Source: Lachnospiraceae bacterium AM48-27BH (GTDB taxonomy: Bacteria > Bacillota > Clostridia > Lachnospirales > Lachnospiraceae). Taken from it: 58,968 nucleotides of DNA. Below the pieces are notes generated by a model. That model had not been told where the DNA came from and searched no databases. It saw only the letters and a program-made list of their open reading frames with translations. Position 1 is the first letter of the stretch, and every line of letters begins with the position of its first letter. The stretch lies in the NCBI GenBank assembly GCA_003478355.1, contig QUFC01000025.1:1-58968 (forward strand), written 5' to 3'. Made by a program: the position numbers and the translations under genes. Shown piece after piece: positions 16,609 through 26,406 of this stretch.

Positions 16609-18201
16609 TTATAAATCCAGATCTACAAACTCCAGGTCATCATCCTGATTCTCCGGCTTTGCTGCTGGCGCCGGTGCTGGTTTCTGGGTCCGTTTAACCG
16701 GCTCCATATACCGGGTATCAGACATAGAATTCTGTGATGCGGATACCGGACGTTCTGTCCTTGTATTCTGTGCCGGCTGCGTCATCGCTCTCTGACGGCT
16801 CCGGCCCTGAGCTGGCTGCTGGCATTCCTGTCTTACCCCTGGTCTTCTGCAAGCCTGCTGATCCGTCTCTACTGCGGATTCATCATGATCCAGCTCATCA
16901 CCCTGGTATTCATCTTCCTCTTCTTCCAGGTCCGCAAGATATTTTTCCTCCCTGGAAAGACGTCTGGAGGCTTTTTCTCTCTTTTCTTTAGCCGCCTTGT
17001 GCGGATAATCGTCTCCGTCATCCCGGCGCTCATAGAAATCATCTTTTGGTCCTCTGGTCGCTACCAGCACAATGATGACGATCAGGAGGATCACCGACAG
17101 CGCAATGAGACCAATAATGATCCAGAACCGCATATTGTAATCTTTCAGAAGTGAATTATACTCATCTACTGTCGCACCCTGACCATCCGATGCTGTTCCA
17201 GATGCAGGATCACGGAAATAGCGCTGCAATGTTTTCTCTGTCAGATCATAACGGTAGAAGTCTTTCTCGCCGTTCTCATTCATGGCATAAAATACGCAAT
17301 AGCTTGGATTCTGGTCTTCTTCCCAGATCCAGCCCTGCACATCATGTCCATCGATGCTCACCTCGCAGGAGGTAAATCCCTCTGGAATATCCAGTCCCTC
17401 CGAAGCTGGAAGTACCGTAATCAGACGTTCTGGCGTCTTTAACTGCACACCTTCCTCCTGGACCTGGCTATCGGACACTGCTCCTTCCACCTTAGTTACA
17501 TGAATGGTATATGTTTTTACAGTCTGGCCATCTGCCGCTGTAACCGTACACACAATCTCATTATCACCTAACTGAAGGTTTTCATTACCCGTAACAGAAA
17601 CGGATGCCTGTGCATCTGCAGATGCTGCACTTACCGTAATCTTGTCTGTATCGCTGCCAACAGTTGCCGTATACTCCGTCACATCGGCAGAAAAGGATGG
17701 CGACAGACTTCCTGGGGAAATCTGCAGATCTGACAGTCCTGCTTCAGAAGAAGCCCCTGCCGCGCCTGCGATCGTAACCGCCGAACTGCCTTCCCGGTCA
17801 ATATTCACTGTCTGACCATCTTTGTCATACACTTCCTGGGTGCTGACTTTAATCTGGGAATTTCCTGCTTTTAATGCCTTAAATTTCAACGCAAAGCTTA
17901 ACTCTGTTGCCCCAGTTGTATCTGCATTTCCCACAACCCGCAAAGATCCGGCGCCGCCTGTGGCACCTGTTCCGCTGACAAACTCCAGAGCGGAAGAATC
18001 GTAAGAAAGCATCACATCAGAAGAATTGATGGTTTCTCCATCACTGCCGGTAATCTTCATATTTACCGTAATTTCATCTCCTACATTGCCAGAAGGATCG
18101 GAAAATGCGATTCTTGCTGCAAACGCCGGAAATGACATGGCAGCTGTCATCGCTGCCGTCAATGCCATACTGGCAAAATAACGTTTCATCTCTTTTTTCA
18201 T
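16609..18201 (-). CDS. Surface protein with cohesin and cadherin-like domains
   Basis: This 530-residue protein has a signal peptide (cleavage likely after SFPAFA, residue 28), a cohesin-type domain at about 30-145 (NVGDEITVNMKITGS, LSYDSSALEFVSG, LSFALKFKAL), a cadherin-like beta-sandwich at about 155-236 (LSDLQISPGSLSPSFSADVTEY), a linker domain, one transmembrane helix at about 359-382 and a highly charged cytoplasmic tail with a Lys/Arg/Glu-rich stretch. It is therefore anchored with its binding domains outside. No dockerin is visible here. The same cadherin-like module occurs in the next gene upstream. An 8-bp stem (18222-18248) lies between them. Confidence 0.8.
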   Translation of the reverse strand: MKKEMKRYFASMALTAAMTAAMSFPAFAARIAFSDPSGNVGDEITVNMKITGSDGETINSSDVMLSYDSSALEFVSGTGATGGAGSLRVVGNADTTGATELSFALKFKALKAGNSQIKVSTQEVYDKDGQTVNIDREGSSAVTIAGAAGASSEAGLSDLQISPGSLSPSFSADVTEYTATVGSDTDKITVSAASADAQASVSVTGNENLQLGDNEIVCTVTAADGQTVKTYTIHVTKVEGAVSDSQVQEEGVQLKTPERLITVLPASEGLDIPEGFTSCEVSIDGHDVQGWIWEEDQNPSYCVFYAMNENGEKDFYRYDLTEKTLQRYFRDPASGTASDGQGATVDEYNSLLKDYNMRFWIIIGLIALSVILLIVIIVLVATRGPKDDFYERRDDGDDYPHKAAKEKREKASRRLSREEKYLADLEEEEDEYQGDELDHDESAVETDQQACRRPGVRQECQQPAQGRSRQRAMTQPAQNTRTERPVSASQNSMSDTRYMEPVKRTQKPAPAPAAKPENQDDDLEFVDLDL

Positions 18202-18279
18202 GGTATCTCCTGTTTCTTTACGCGGTCATGCTCATTACCCATGACCGCTTATTTTCCATACAGCAATCCCCTTCAGTTA

Positions 18280-20628
18280 CTACCGCACAATAGTCACATT
18301 GCTTCCACCTGGGCCGCCTGTATTTTCTCCCTGGCTGGTTCCCGTGGAGGTTCCTGGTCCTGTAGAAGACGGATCACTTCCAGAAGCGCTGTTTCCACTT
18401 CCTGATGCTCCTGGTCCAGTTGTGCTGTCAGAACCGGAAGAAACTGTCTGACTATTGGAAGAGGCAGAGCTATAACCTGGACCATAATTGTTGTTTGAAG
18501 AACCGCTTCCACTGATTCCAGAACCCAGGGCACTATTATGGGTTGGTCCATTATCCTGACGCACCACATGGATCTGATACTCTCTTACCGTTCCATTCTG
18601 TGCTTTGACGGAAATGGTAATCTCATTGTTTCCACTCTGCAGCTGGATCGTTCCCGTACCACTGATCGATGCTGTAGAGGACAGTGGAACTGCATTGACC
18701 GTCACTTCTGTTACAGATGGGTTAACGATCAGATCGTAAGAAGTCACATCACGACTGAAGGTTGGTGTTAAAGCAAATCCATCAACACCCAGTCCAGACA
18801 ACTTGTTATTCGGGCTTCCATCCGTAACAGGCTTTGCACAGGCCGTAGATGGCATATTATTGTAAACCGGAATCTTAAATTCCAGGGAAGACTGTTTTAA
18901 GGCAGTTCCATATGCCTCTGCCAGCTTCGCCCCTTCAGCAGCTGCCGCCTGAATATTGGTCATATACTGATGCTTATACAGGTTGCTTCCCTGTACATTA
19001 AATTTCTTTAAATAAAATGTATCTTGTCCTACCTTCACATAATTCGTTCCATAATACGTTGCGCCACCGATAATCGCCCGGTCACGGCTATTCCATGGTC
19101 TCTCATAGCTGCCTGACTGGGATGCATACCAAAGTCCTCTGGAAATGGCATCCATAGAACCAGACTGATAAGCTTCAATATTAAAGAAGTTATAATAACC
19201 CTGATAACCTGCTACGGTACCAGAAATGCATTTACCAGTTCCGTTCGTTCCCTGCTCCTGCAGAATCATGGCCGCCAGCACATAGGGATTTACGCCGGAT
19301 TTCGACGCTGCATTCATCAAAATATCTACATAAGACGCAGTGGTTGTCTCCGTATTGCTTACTGCAGAACTGTATCCAGGCCCCACATTGCTATTATCCG
19401 ATGAAGAACTGCTGGAATCAGAGCCTCCGCCTGGTCCAGCTGACATTCCAGGAGCAACCGTAGTCACACGATCCGCCTCTTTTTTACTAATAGAAGCACT
19501 TGGACCTTCCAGCTTTACATTGGAATTACTACCGGAAGTTTTCCCAGGAGCCTCAAAGCTGACATTAGACTTGTTGGCAGAACCTGTGTTCCCAGAGGTC
19601 CCGATGCCTGAAGAACTGCTGCTCGTTGAACTGCTATTGGAAGCTCCGGTACCTGGTCCTGTCAGACTGACACCGGAATTGGAACTGCCAGAGCTGCTGG
19701 AACTGCCTGGCCCGCTACTGTTAGCACTGCTGGAGTTGCTGGAATTTGAGTTTCCGGACACTCCTGGTCCTGTCAAGCTTGTATCAGAGGAGCTGCTTCC
19801 AGCCGATCCACTAACTCCAGGCCCTCCTGAAGAGTAAGAGCTTCCACTGGTTCCCGTTGCCGTGGTACTGCCACTTAAAAACGTTCCCTGCACCATGGAC
19901 TTTAACCCTTCTGCTGTCTGGGCAGAAGAATCATAGCTGTGGGTCAGAAACTGAAACACATATTTATCATCCAGAAAATTTCTTGGATCCATATAATATT
20001 TAATAATATCTGAAGACGCCGCCACATAAGAACTGCTGTCAAATCCAGGCCATGTACTGGTATCCCAGTTATAAGCGCCATCCGCTATGGACTTCCAGGA
20101 GGAAATGCTGCTGGTATACACCAGATTTCGCCCTACTACACTCTCATTTTCAATGACCGTATTCCAATCCAGATTGGTGTGCTGCGCTGTAAACACCCAG
20201 TTTGGATACTCTGCATGAAGCAATCGCAGACCATCCTTATAACTTTCAGGAAATCCCTGGGAAGTCAGATAGCTTTCAAAATTTCCATCGTGGGAATATG
20301 ACGTCGGATTCTTTAAATATGTTGAAAGCACATACCCTGTAATTTCGGCACCACCAGTTCCTGTGAAACGGATCTGACTCCATGTCTTTCCATCCGAACC
20401 AGTTGTCTGTCCCAGCACAGTGACCGTCTTGCCATTGGTCAGCTTTCCAGCAATTGAGTAAGTGGTACCGGGACCGCTTCGCACATTCAGACTAGTCGCA
20501 TTCACTCTGGCTGTACTGGCATAACTGGTCATCGGATGAAACCAGCCATCCGTAACAGGCAGAGCATTTATCATCATAAGCAGAGCCATAGCACTGGCTA
20601 TCACTCGCTTGATTTTTCGTTTTTTCAT
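18280..20628 (-). CDS. SH3/glucosaminidase cell-wall hydrolase with long Ser/Gly insert
   Basis: The 782-residue secreted protein has a signal peptide, an SH3b domain (about 40-105, VNATSLNVRSGPGTTYSIAG), and a beta-N-acetylglucosaminidase module whose halves are split: residues about 115-250 (FPESYKDGLRLLHAEYPNWVF) and about 430-590 (SGVNPYVLAAMILQEQG with likely catalytic Glu near 458, then NFFNIEAYQSG). Residues about 253-430 are a Ser/Gly/Pro low-complexity insert with repeated GPG units. A cadherin-like domain and a second GPG-rich tail follow. In related hydrolases the two halves are close together, so the insert is probably a disordered expansion. It shares a leader with the GH25 gene at 54923. 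Confidence 0.85.
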   Translation of the reverse strand: MKKRKIKRVIASAMALLMMINALPVTDGWFHPMTSYASTARVNATSLNVRSGPGTTYSIAGKLTNGKTVTVLGQTTGSDGKTWSQIRFTGTGGAEITGYVLSTYLKNPTSYSHDGNFESYLTSQGFPESYKDGLRLLHAEYPNWVFTAQHTNLDWNTVIENESVVGRNLVYTSSISSWKSIADGAYNWDTSTWPGFDSSSYVAASSDIIKYYMDPRNFLDDKYVFQFLTHSYDSSAQTAEGLKSMVQGTFLSGSTTATGTSGSSYSSGGPGVSGSAGSSSSDTSLTGPGVSGNSNSSNSSSANSSGPGSSSSSGSSNSGVSLTGPGTGASNSSSTSSSSSGIGTSGNTGSANKSNVSFEAPGKTSGSNSNVKLEGPSASISKKEADRVTTVAPGMSAGPGGGSDSSSSSSDNSNVGPGYSSAVSNTETTTASYVDILMNAASKSGVNPYVLAAMILQEQGTNGTGKCISGTVAGYQGYYNFFNIEAYQSGSMDAISRGLWYASQSGSYERPWNSRDRAIIGGATYYGTNYVKVGQDTFYLKKFNVQGSNLYKHQYMTNIQAAAAEGAKLAEAYGTALKQSSLEFKIPVYNNMPSTACAKPVTDGSPNNKLSGLGVDGFALTPTFSRDVTSYDLIVNPSVTEVTVNAVPLSSTASISGTGTIQLQSGNNEITISVKAQNGTVREYQIHVVRQDNGPTHNSALGSGISGSGSSNNNYGPGYSSASSNSQTVSSGSDSTTGPGASGSGNSASGSDPSSTGPGTSTGTSQGENTGGPGGSNVTIVR

Positions 20629-20659
20629 GTATTTTCTCCCGATATGTACCTTTTCTTAT

Positions 20660-20832
20660 GTAACTATTCCGTACCTTCATAGTTACGTGCAAAAATCCCT
20701 TCCAGATCTGCTTTACTGGTGGTATTTTTGCCTTCATGCCTACATCTTCTCACGGACATCGCAAGCAGATGCGCAGAGCCGTTGAACAATAACACAATCT
20801 CTATTATAAAGAGAATGAGGCATCCATGTCAA
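20660..20832 (-). promoter_or_regulatory. Promoter and conserved structured leader of the SH3/glucosaminidase gene
   Basis: On the minus strand TTGACA (20827-20832) and TATAAT (20803-20808) are 18 bp apart, giving a leader of about 170 nt. The leader aligns along much of its length with that of the GH25 gene (55914-56119). It contains a stem of GCAAAAAT with ATTTTTGC and the hairpin GTAACTAT/ATAGTTAC (20660-20687). It can also be read as MSVRRCRHEGKNTT followed by SKADLEGIFARNYEGTE and TAG. Either a small leader peptide or a structured regulatory RNA would fit. Confidence 0.6.
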
Positions 20833-20930
20833 CTAAATCACAAAATCTTCAAATTTTTATTACAAATTGTAAAAAATTTTTAAAAATAGAACTATCTATA
20901 AAAGAGCTCCCTGTAAAAGAACTCGCCAAA

Positions 20931-20967
20931 GAAAAAGAAAGGCAATGCCAAAAACGACAATGCCTTT
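20931..20967 (-). terminator. Terminator after the carboxyltransferase operon
   Basis: AAAGGCA (20938-20944) pairs with TGCCTTT (20961-20967), followed on the minus strand by CTTTTTC (20931-20937). It lies 37 bp past the oadA stop codon. Confidence 0.7.
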
Positions 20968-21003
20968 CCAATCTACATTCCTGTTCGATTCATGATGATA
21001 TGA

Positions 21004-22413
21004 TTAAACTGGATATGCCTTATTTGCAGTATCTGCAGCGCCTGCATCTACCTTTGTCTGCTGAGCTTCTCTGTATTTGAAGAACTCCTCAGCTACCTTC
21101 GGGAACAGAGCGTAGGACAGAACATCCTCATCCTGCTGTTTCCAACGAGCACAAGCCTTCTCGAACTCTGGTAACTGTGGTGGGATCAGATCTGCCGGAC
21201 GGCAGGTGATCGGTGTCTCGTCGCCGATGATCTTCTTCTGAACCTCTGGGTTGAAAGGTTTTACAGTCTGACCAAACTCACCAAGCATGATCTTCTTGGA
21301 CTCCTTCGGAACCAGTTTGTAACGCTCGCCGGAGATTACGTTCATAACTGCCTGAGTACCAACGATCTGGGAAGATGGAGTAACCAACGGCGGCTCACCG
21401 AAGTCTTTTCTTACTCTCGGGATCTCCTCCAGAACTGCCTGGTATTTATCCTCTTTTCCTGCCTCTTTTAACTGGTTAACCAGGTTGGATAACATACCGC
21501 CTGGTACCTGATAACGCAGAGTCTTGATATTAACACCCAGAACCTTTGGATTTAACAGACCGCTCTTTAATGCTTCCTCACGGATCGGCTGGAAGTAATC
21601 AGCGATCTCCGCCAGTTTATCCTGGGATAAACCAGTGTCATATGGTGTACCCTTGAAGGTCTCAACCATAACCTCAGTAGCTGGCTGACTGGTACCCAGA
21701 GCCAGTGGAGACATTGCAGTATCGATGATATCGCAGCCTGCCTCAACTGCTTTTAAGTAAGTCATGGAAGCAACACCGGAGGTATAGTGGGTATGCAGGT
21801 CGATTGGAAGCTCGGTAGACTCTTTCAGAGCAGTTACCAGTTCCTGTGCTGCATATGGAGTTAACAGACCAGCCATATCCTTGATACAGATAGAATCTGC
21901 GCCCATATCCTCAATTCTCTTTGCGATGTCTTTCCAGTAATCCAGGGTATATGCATCACCTAATGTGTAGCACAGAGCGATCTGAGCGTGTGCTTTCTCT
22001 TTGTTTGCTGCCTTTACTGCAGTCTGCAGGTTACGCAGATCGTTCAGACAGTCGAAAATACGGATGATATCGATACCGTTAGCAACAGATTTCTGTACGA
22101 AATACTCTACTACATCATCTGCGTAGTGGTTGTATCCCAGAATATTCTGTCCACGGAATAACATCTGTAATTTGGTGTTCTTAAATCCATCTCTTAACTT
22201 TCTCAGTCTCTCCCATGGATCTTCCTTTAAGAAACGCAGGGAAGCGTCGAATGTAGCGCCGCCCCAGCACTCTACTGCATAGTAGCCAACCTTGTCCATC
22301 TTGTCCACGATTGGAAGCATCTGCTCAGTACTCATTCTGGTTGCAAGTAAAGACTGATGAGCATCACGAAGGACGGTCTCAACAATCTTAACCGGTTTTT
22401 TATTTTCAGCCAT
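21004..22413 (-). CDS. oadA: Oxaloacetate decarboxylase / transcarboxylase 5S-type alpha subunit
   Basis: The 469-residue protein is the keto-acid carboxyltransferase (HMGL-like TIM barrel plus PYC_OADA domain). Visible signatures are VLRDAHQSLLATRM near the N-terminus and DLHTHYTSGVASM (metal ligands), with ICIKDMAG containing the carboxybiotin lysine. It moves CO2 between oxaloacetate/pyruvate and the biotin carrier. It ends without a biotinyl domain; that domain is a separate protein at 23656. It is the last gene of the five-gene operon. OadA and the 5S subunit of propionibacterial transcarboxylase belong to the same family and cannot be separated from sequence alone. Confidence 0.9.
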   Translation of the reverse strand: MAENKKPVKIVETVLRDAHQSLLATRMSTEQMLPIVDKMDKVGYYAVECWGGATFDASLRFLKEDPWERLRKLRDGFKNTKLQMLFRGQNILGYNHYADDVVEYFVQKSVANGIDIIRIFDCLNDLRNLQTAVKAANKEKAHAQIALCYTLGDAYTLDYWKDIAKRIEDMGADSICIKDMAGLLTPYAAQELVTALKESTELPIDLHTHYTSGVASMTYLKAVEAGCDIIDTAMSPLALGTSQPATEVMVETFKGTPYDTGLSQDKLAEIADYFQPIREEALKSGLLNPKVLGVNIKTLRYQVPGGMLSNLVNQLKEAGKEDKYQAVLEEIPRVRKDFGEPPLVTPSSQIVGTQAVMNVISGERYKLVPKESKKIMLGEFGQTVKPFNPEVQKKIIGDETPITCRPADLIPPQLPEFEKACARWKQQDEDVLSYALFPKVAEEFFKYREAQQTKVDAGAADTANKAYPV

Positions 22414-22454
22414 TGTATTACCTCCTGATTATACTATACGAAAATTATTTCTGT

Positions 22455-23606
22455 TTATTTCACACCAAAGATAGCCATGAATGTTCCGGCTGCTACTGCA
22501 GTACCGATAACACCTGCTACGTTTGGTCCCATTGCATGCATCAGAAGGAAGTTGGTAGGATCAGCCTCAGAACCAACCTTCTGGGATACACGGGCAGCCA
22601 TAGGAACTGCAGATACACCTGCGGAACCGATTAATGGGTTAACCTTGCCGCCGGTAACCTTGCACATCAGTTTACCAAACAGAACGCCTGCTGCAGTACC
22701 AACTGCGAAAGCAACCAGACCCAGAATAACGATCTTGATGGTATCCAGATTTAAGAATGCCTCTGCACTGGTAGTAGCACCTACAGAAGTACCTAACAGA
22801 ATAACAACGATGTACATCAGAGCATTGGAAGCTGTCTCAGACAGCTGTTTAACAACGCCGGACTCTTTGAACAGGTTACCTAACATCAACATACCAACCA
22901 GTGGAGCTGTGGTAGGCAGGATCAGACATACAACGATGGTAACGATGATCGGGAACAGGATCTTCTCCAGTTTGGAAACCGGGCGAAGCTGATCCATCTT
23001 GATCTTACGCTCTTTCTCAGTAGTCAGAGCCTTCATGATCGGAGGCTGGATGATCGGAACCAGAGCCATGTAAGAATAAGCTGCAACAGCGATTGGTCCC
23101 ATCAGACCTGTCTGGCCTAATTTACCAGCCAGGAAGATGGAAGTAGGGCCATCTGCACCACCGATGATGGAGATAGCTGCTGCTGCCTTGTCGTTGAAGC
23201 CCATAAAAATAGCCAGGAAATATGCACTGTAAATACCGAACTGAGCTGCTGCACCGAGCAGGAAGCTCTTCGGGTTAGCGATCAGCGGACCGAAGTCGGT
23301 CATAGCGCCTACGCCCATGAAAATCAGGGAAGGAAGAATACTCCACTCATCCAGGATATAGAAATAGTGGAGAAGTCCGCCTACACCGTTGGCAGAATCT
23401 TCTGGAGCTCTCATAATATCCGGATAGATATTAACTAACAGCATACCAAACGCGATCGGAACCAGAAGTAAAGGCTCAAATCCTTTTTTAATCGCCAGAT
23501 ATAAGAACACACAGGCCACAGCGATCATAATCAGATTGCCGCCGGTCAGGTTCAGAAATGCTGTCTGCTGAAGAAGATTTCCCAATGTACTTGTAATATA
23601 ATCCAT
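22455..23606 (-). CDS. oadB: Sodium-pump decarboxylase beta subunit
   Basis: The 383-residue membrane protein has about nine hydrophobic segments and the conserved motifs [10 protein letters not shown] and [16 protein letters not shown] of the OadB/MmdB/GcdB family. It decarboxylates the carboxybiotin and couples this to Na+ export across the membrane. GGAGG precedes the ATG. It lies 41 bp upstream of oadA and 49 bp downstream of the biotin-carrier gene. Confidence 0.95.
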   Translation of the reverse strand: MDYITSTLGNLLQQTAFLNLTGGNLIMIAVACVFLYLAIKKGFEPLLLVPIAFGMLLVNIYPDIMRAPEDSANGVGGLLHYFYILDEWSILPSLIFMGVGAMTDFGPLIANPKSFLLGAAAQFGIYSAYFLAIFMGFNDKAAAAISIIGGADGPTSIFLAGKLGQTGLMGPIAVAAYSYMALVPIIQPPIMKALTTEKERKIKMDQLRPVSKLEKILFPIIVTIVVCLILPTTAPLVGMLMLGNLFKESGVVKQLSETASNALMYIVVILLGTSVGATTSAEAFLNLDTIKIVILGLVAFAVGTAAGVLFGKLMCKVTGGKVNPLIGSAGVSAVPMAARVSQKVGSEADPTNFLLMHAMGPNVAGVIGTAVAAGTFMAIFGVK

Positions 23607-23655
23607 GTCAATCCCTCCATCTGGAATCTACGCAAAAAGGTTCTTCACGTAATTC

Positions 23656-24030
23656 CTAGTTTAATGTAGCCAGAACTGCGCCAGAGTCAACAGAATCGCC
23701 AACTGCTACATTAATGCTTGCGATGGTACCGTCCTGAGGTGCTACGATCTCGTTCTCCATCTTCATAGCCTCAAGAACAACAACTACATCACCTTTCTTA
23801 ACAGCCTGTCCTACGCTTGCTTTTACGCCTAAGATCTTGCCTGGCATTGGAGCGTTAACAGTTACAGAGCCCTGAGCGCCTGCTGGTGCTGCTGCCGGAG
23901 CTGGTGCTGCTGCTGGTGCAGGAGCTGCTGCAACTGGTGCTGCTGCTACTGGAGCTGCGCCTGTAGATGCGCCTTCTTCAACGGTTACAGAGTAAACAGT
24001 GCCATTAACAGTAATTGTATAAGTTTTCAT
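23656..24030 (-). CDS. Biotin carboxyl carrier subunit
   Basis: The 124-residue protein has a short N-terminal strand region, an Ala/Pro-rich hinge (residues about 25-52) and a biotinyl domain at about 54-124 with EAMKM, where Lys90 is the predicted biotinylated residue. It carries CO2 between carboxyltransferase and the membrane pump. It is the only biotin carrier in the cluster, so both the keto-acid and acyl-CoA carboxyltransferases probably use it. Confidence 0.93.
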   Translation of the reverse strand: MKTYTITVNGTVYSVTVEEGASTGAAPVAAAPVAAAPAPAAAPAPAAAPAGAQGSVTVNAPMPGKILGVKASVGQAVKKGDVVVVLEAMKMENEIVAPQDGTIASINVAVGDSVDSGAVLATLN

Positions 24031-24063
24031 GATGAATCCTCCTAATTGATTAATATAATAAAA

Positions 24064-24843
24064 TTATGATCTTTTCCAACGATTGCCTGCGGAACGTTTG
24101 ATTGGACGCACTACCAGGCTGTCACTGGAAGCAGTTCTTCTTCTGTGCTCGATGATCGCAGTCATGATAGCCAGACGCTCCATCTCTGCATCGTCAGTGC
24201 CTGCTGGTGCTGCAGTAGTTAAAGCTACCGGAGCCGGAGCTGCAGGAGCTGGTGTTGTTGGCGCTGCAGGTGCTGGCGCTTTCTTCTTATTCTCAAAAAC
24301 ACTAATGTACTTAAAGCAGCTGATCAAAAGGCTGATAAAGATCAGCACGATGAATACAGTTCCCATACCCATCAGAGTATTTAACGCTGCTTTCTCCATG
24401 TTCTCACCCAGGGAATAAACCGGAGCGAAAGACATTCCTGTAATGGAAGTCATATCCTCAGTAATGGTAATGGAGAATGCACATGCTCTCTTCTCAAATA
24501 CAGTATCTACAGTTACTTCGTAGCCGTCGTCGATCTCTTTTACGGTTCCTTCGCCAGAAGAAACGTATGCACCTAAATCATCTTCCAGTCCTACATAAGT
24601 CTCAAGACCTGCTGCGACTGCCTCAGAACCTGCTTTTCTGTTCTGTTCAACGATCGTGGTCATCTGATCTGCCGGGATAGAAACCATCTGCTCTAATAAT
24701 GTAACTGTCTGCTGTTTTAAGCTTTCCTCTGTCATCGGATCTATGCCAGATCCTGCGTCAGTTGTTTTGCCACATGCAGTCAGTGAGAAGAGGCAGGCTA
24801 CCACACAAAGTACCAATAATACCTGTTTTTTAATCTGTTTCAT
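24064..24843 (-). CDS. OadG-type gamma subunit fused to a lipoprotein-like N-terminal domain
   Basis: The 259-residue protein differs from ordinary OadG (about 80-130 residues) by its first about 140 residues: a signal with lipobox LTAC (Cys24) and a soluble extracytoplasmic domain. The rest is OadG-like, with a transmembrane helix near 150-175 (MGTVFIVLIFISLLISCFKY), an Ala/Pro linker and a terminal helix (ERLAIMTAIIEHRRR). OadG assembles alpha and beta subunits and binds metal. The extra domain may be an external cap or sensor. Its role is unknown. Confidence 0.8.
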   Translation of the reverse strand: MKQIKKQVLLVLCVVACLFSLTACGKTTDAGSGIDPMTEESLKQQTVTLLEQMVSIPADQMTTIVEQNRKAGSEAVAAGLETYVGLEDDLGAYVSSGEGTVKEIDDGYEVTVDTVFEKRACAFSITITEDMTSITGMSFAPVYSLGENMEKAALNTLMGMGTVFIVLIFISLLISCFKYISVFENKKKAPAPAAPTTPAPAAPAPVALTTAAPAGTDDAEMERLAIMTAIIEHRRRTASSDSLVVRPIKRSAGNRWKRS

Positions 24844-24860
24844 ATGCCTGTCACCTCACC

Positions 24861-26315
24861 TTAAACCGTACCATGTTTCTTAGCTGGACGATCCTCTCTC
24901 TTTGTGAATAACATATCAAATGCTGCGATCACACGTTTTCTGGTATCCTCTGGATTCACGATATCATCAACATAGCCTCTCTTTGCTGCTGCCATTGCGC
25001 TGGACTGCAGGTTCTGATACTCTGCTGCTTTCTCGTTGATCAGAGCAACTGCATTGTCAGAAGCTGCGATCTCATCTGCGTACATGATCTTTGCTGCAGA
25101 CTTGGAATCCATCATGCCGATAGAAGCGTTTGGCCATGCGTAAACGATATCTGCGCCGATTGCCTTGCTTGCCATGGTCAGATATGCAGTACCATAAGCC
25201 TCGCCTGTGATAACAGTTACCTTCGGAACACTTGCGTTTGCAAATGTGTAGGTCAGGGAAGCTGCTGCTTTTGCCATATGTCTCTCGCTGCACTGGTCTG
25301 CTTTGTATCCCTTTACATTAACCAGAGTCAGGACTGGGATGTTGAATGCGTCACAGAAGGAAACAAACTCTGCTGCTTTCTTGCATCCATCAGCGGTCAG
25401 GACTGCATCATACTCAGCTGCCTTCTCGCCATTCTCATCGTAGCTTACAGAACGGTTTGCTACACATCCAACGGTGTTGCCGTTCAGACGGATGAAACCA
25501 GTTACCATAGATGGTGCAAATGCGGATTTTACTTCCATAAAGAAGTTGCCATCAGAGATTCTGGATAATGCCAGTGCTGCGTCTGCTGCACAGTTTGCCA
25601 GATCAGAGCATACACGGTTTAAATCATCGGTGCACTCCTCATAAGACATGTCTTCTTCGTTGTTTGCTGGTAAAACAGTGATCAGCTTACGGATATCCGC
25701 TAAGATAGCAGCCTCATCACCGATGAAATCTACCATTCCAGCCTTCTCAGCCTGGAACTGGGCAGATGCAGTATTACACTTCTCAACATAGTTGTCATCA
25801 ATTGCGTTTGGAGAATTTACAAATAATTTTGCTTTTTTCTCCTCCATAAATGTGAAGTCAGCGATTGCAGAAGAAACTGCCATACCGCCGCCACAGGTTC
25901 CAAATACTGCACAGATCTGTGGGATCACACCGGATGCCATCGTCTGGTTCATATACAGCTCACCAAAGCCGTGAAGAGCATCGGTAGCCTCCTGAAGTCT
26001 TAAACCAGCGCAGTCTACCAGTCCGATCACTGGTGCGCCCATCTTCATGGCCAGCGCATAAATGTTAGAGATTTTCTTTGCGTGCATCTCGCCCATGGAA
26101 CCGCCCATAACGGAAGCGTCCTGGCTGTACACATAAACAAGGTTACCTTCAATCGTACCGTATCCGGTAACAACACCGTCTGCTGGTGTTTCCTTGCTTG
26201 TCATGTTAAAGTCTGTGCTTCTTGCTGTTACATAAGCGCCTACTTCAACAAAACTGTTTTCATCAAGCAGTCCATTGATTCTGGCGCTTGCTGAAGTTTG
26301 TGCTGAATTACTCAT
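24861..26315 (-). CDS. mmdA: Acyl-CoA carboxyltransferase (methylmalonyl-CoA decarboxylase alpha / 12S type)
   Basis: The 484-residue protein has the two crotonase-like halves of the carboxyltransferase family (about 60-240 and 270-470), with oxyanion-hole glycine patterns such as GTCGGGMAVSSAIADF in the first half and GEAYGTAYLTMASKAIGADI in the second. It moves CO2 between biotin and an acyl-CoA, likely methylmalonyl/propionyl-CoA. The start at 26315 follows GGAGGACTGCAAA; longer frames overlap the promoter. It is somewhat shorter and more divergent than MmdA of well-studied decarboxylases, so the acyl-CoA substrate is uncertain. Confidence 0.85.
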   Translation of the reverse strand: MSNSAQTSASARINGLLDENSFVEVGAYVTARSTDFNMTSKETPADGVVTGYGTIEGNLVYVYSQDASVMGGSMGEMHAKKISNIYALAMKMGAPVIGLVDCAGLRLQEATDALHGFGELYMNQTMASGVIPQICAVFGTCGGGMAVSSAIADFTFMEEKKAKLFVNSPNAIDDNYVEKCNTASAQFQAEKAGMVDFIGDEAAILADIRKLITVLPANNEEDMSYEECTDDLNRVCSDLANCAADAALALSRISDGNFFMEVKSAFAPSMVTGFIRLNGNTVGCVANRSVSYDENGEKAAEYDAVLTADGCKKAAEFVSFCDAFNIPVLTLVNVKGYKADQCSERHMAKAAASLTYTFANASVPKVTVITGEAYGTAYLTMASKAIGADIVYAWPNASIGMMDSKSAAKIMYADEIAASDNAVALINEKAAEYQNLQSSAMAAAKRGYVDDIVNPEDTRKRVIAAFDMLFTKREDRPAKKHGTV

Positions 26316-26406
26316 TTTGCAGTCCTCCATTTTTAAATATTTTGAGGACAAATACCTGTAGCAATCACAGATATCTGCCCCATAAATCCAATTTCTGCCG
26401 ATTCTA

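Noticed and set aside
19340..19837. A Leu/Glu/Pro-rich plus-strand reading of 165 codons
   Set aside because: It is the antisense image of the Ser/Gly/Pro repeat tract in the SH3/glucosaminidase gene.
20660..20832. c-di-AMP (ydaO) or c-di-GMP riboswitch in the shared leader
   Set aside because: The leaders stand before cell-wall genes, but I could not find the conserved sequence blocks of those riboswitches.
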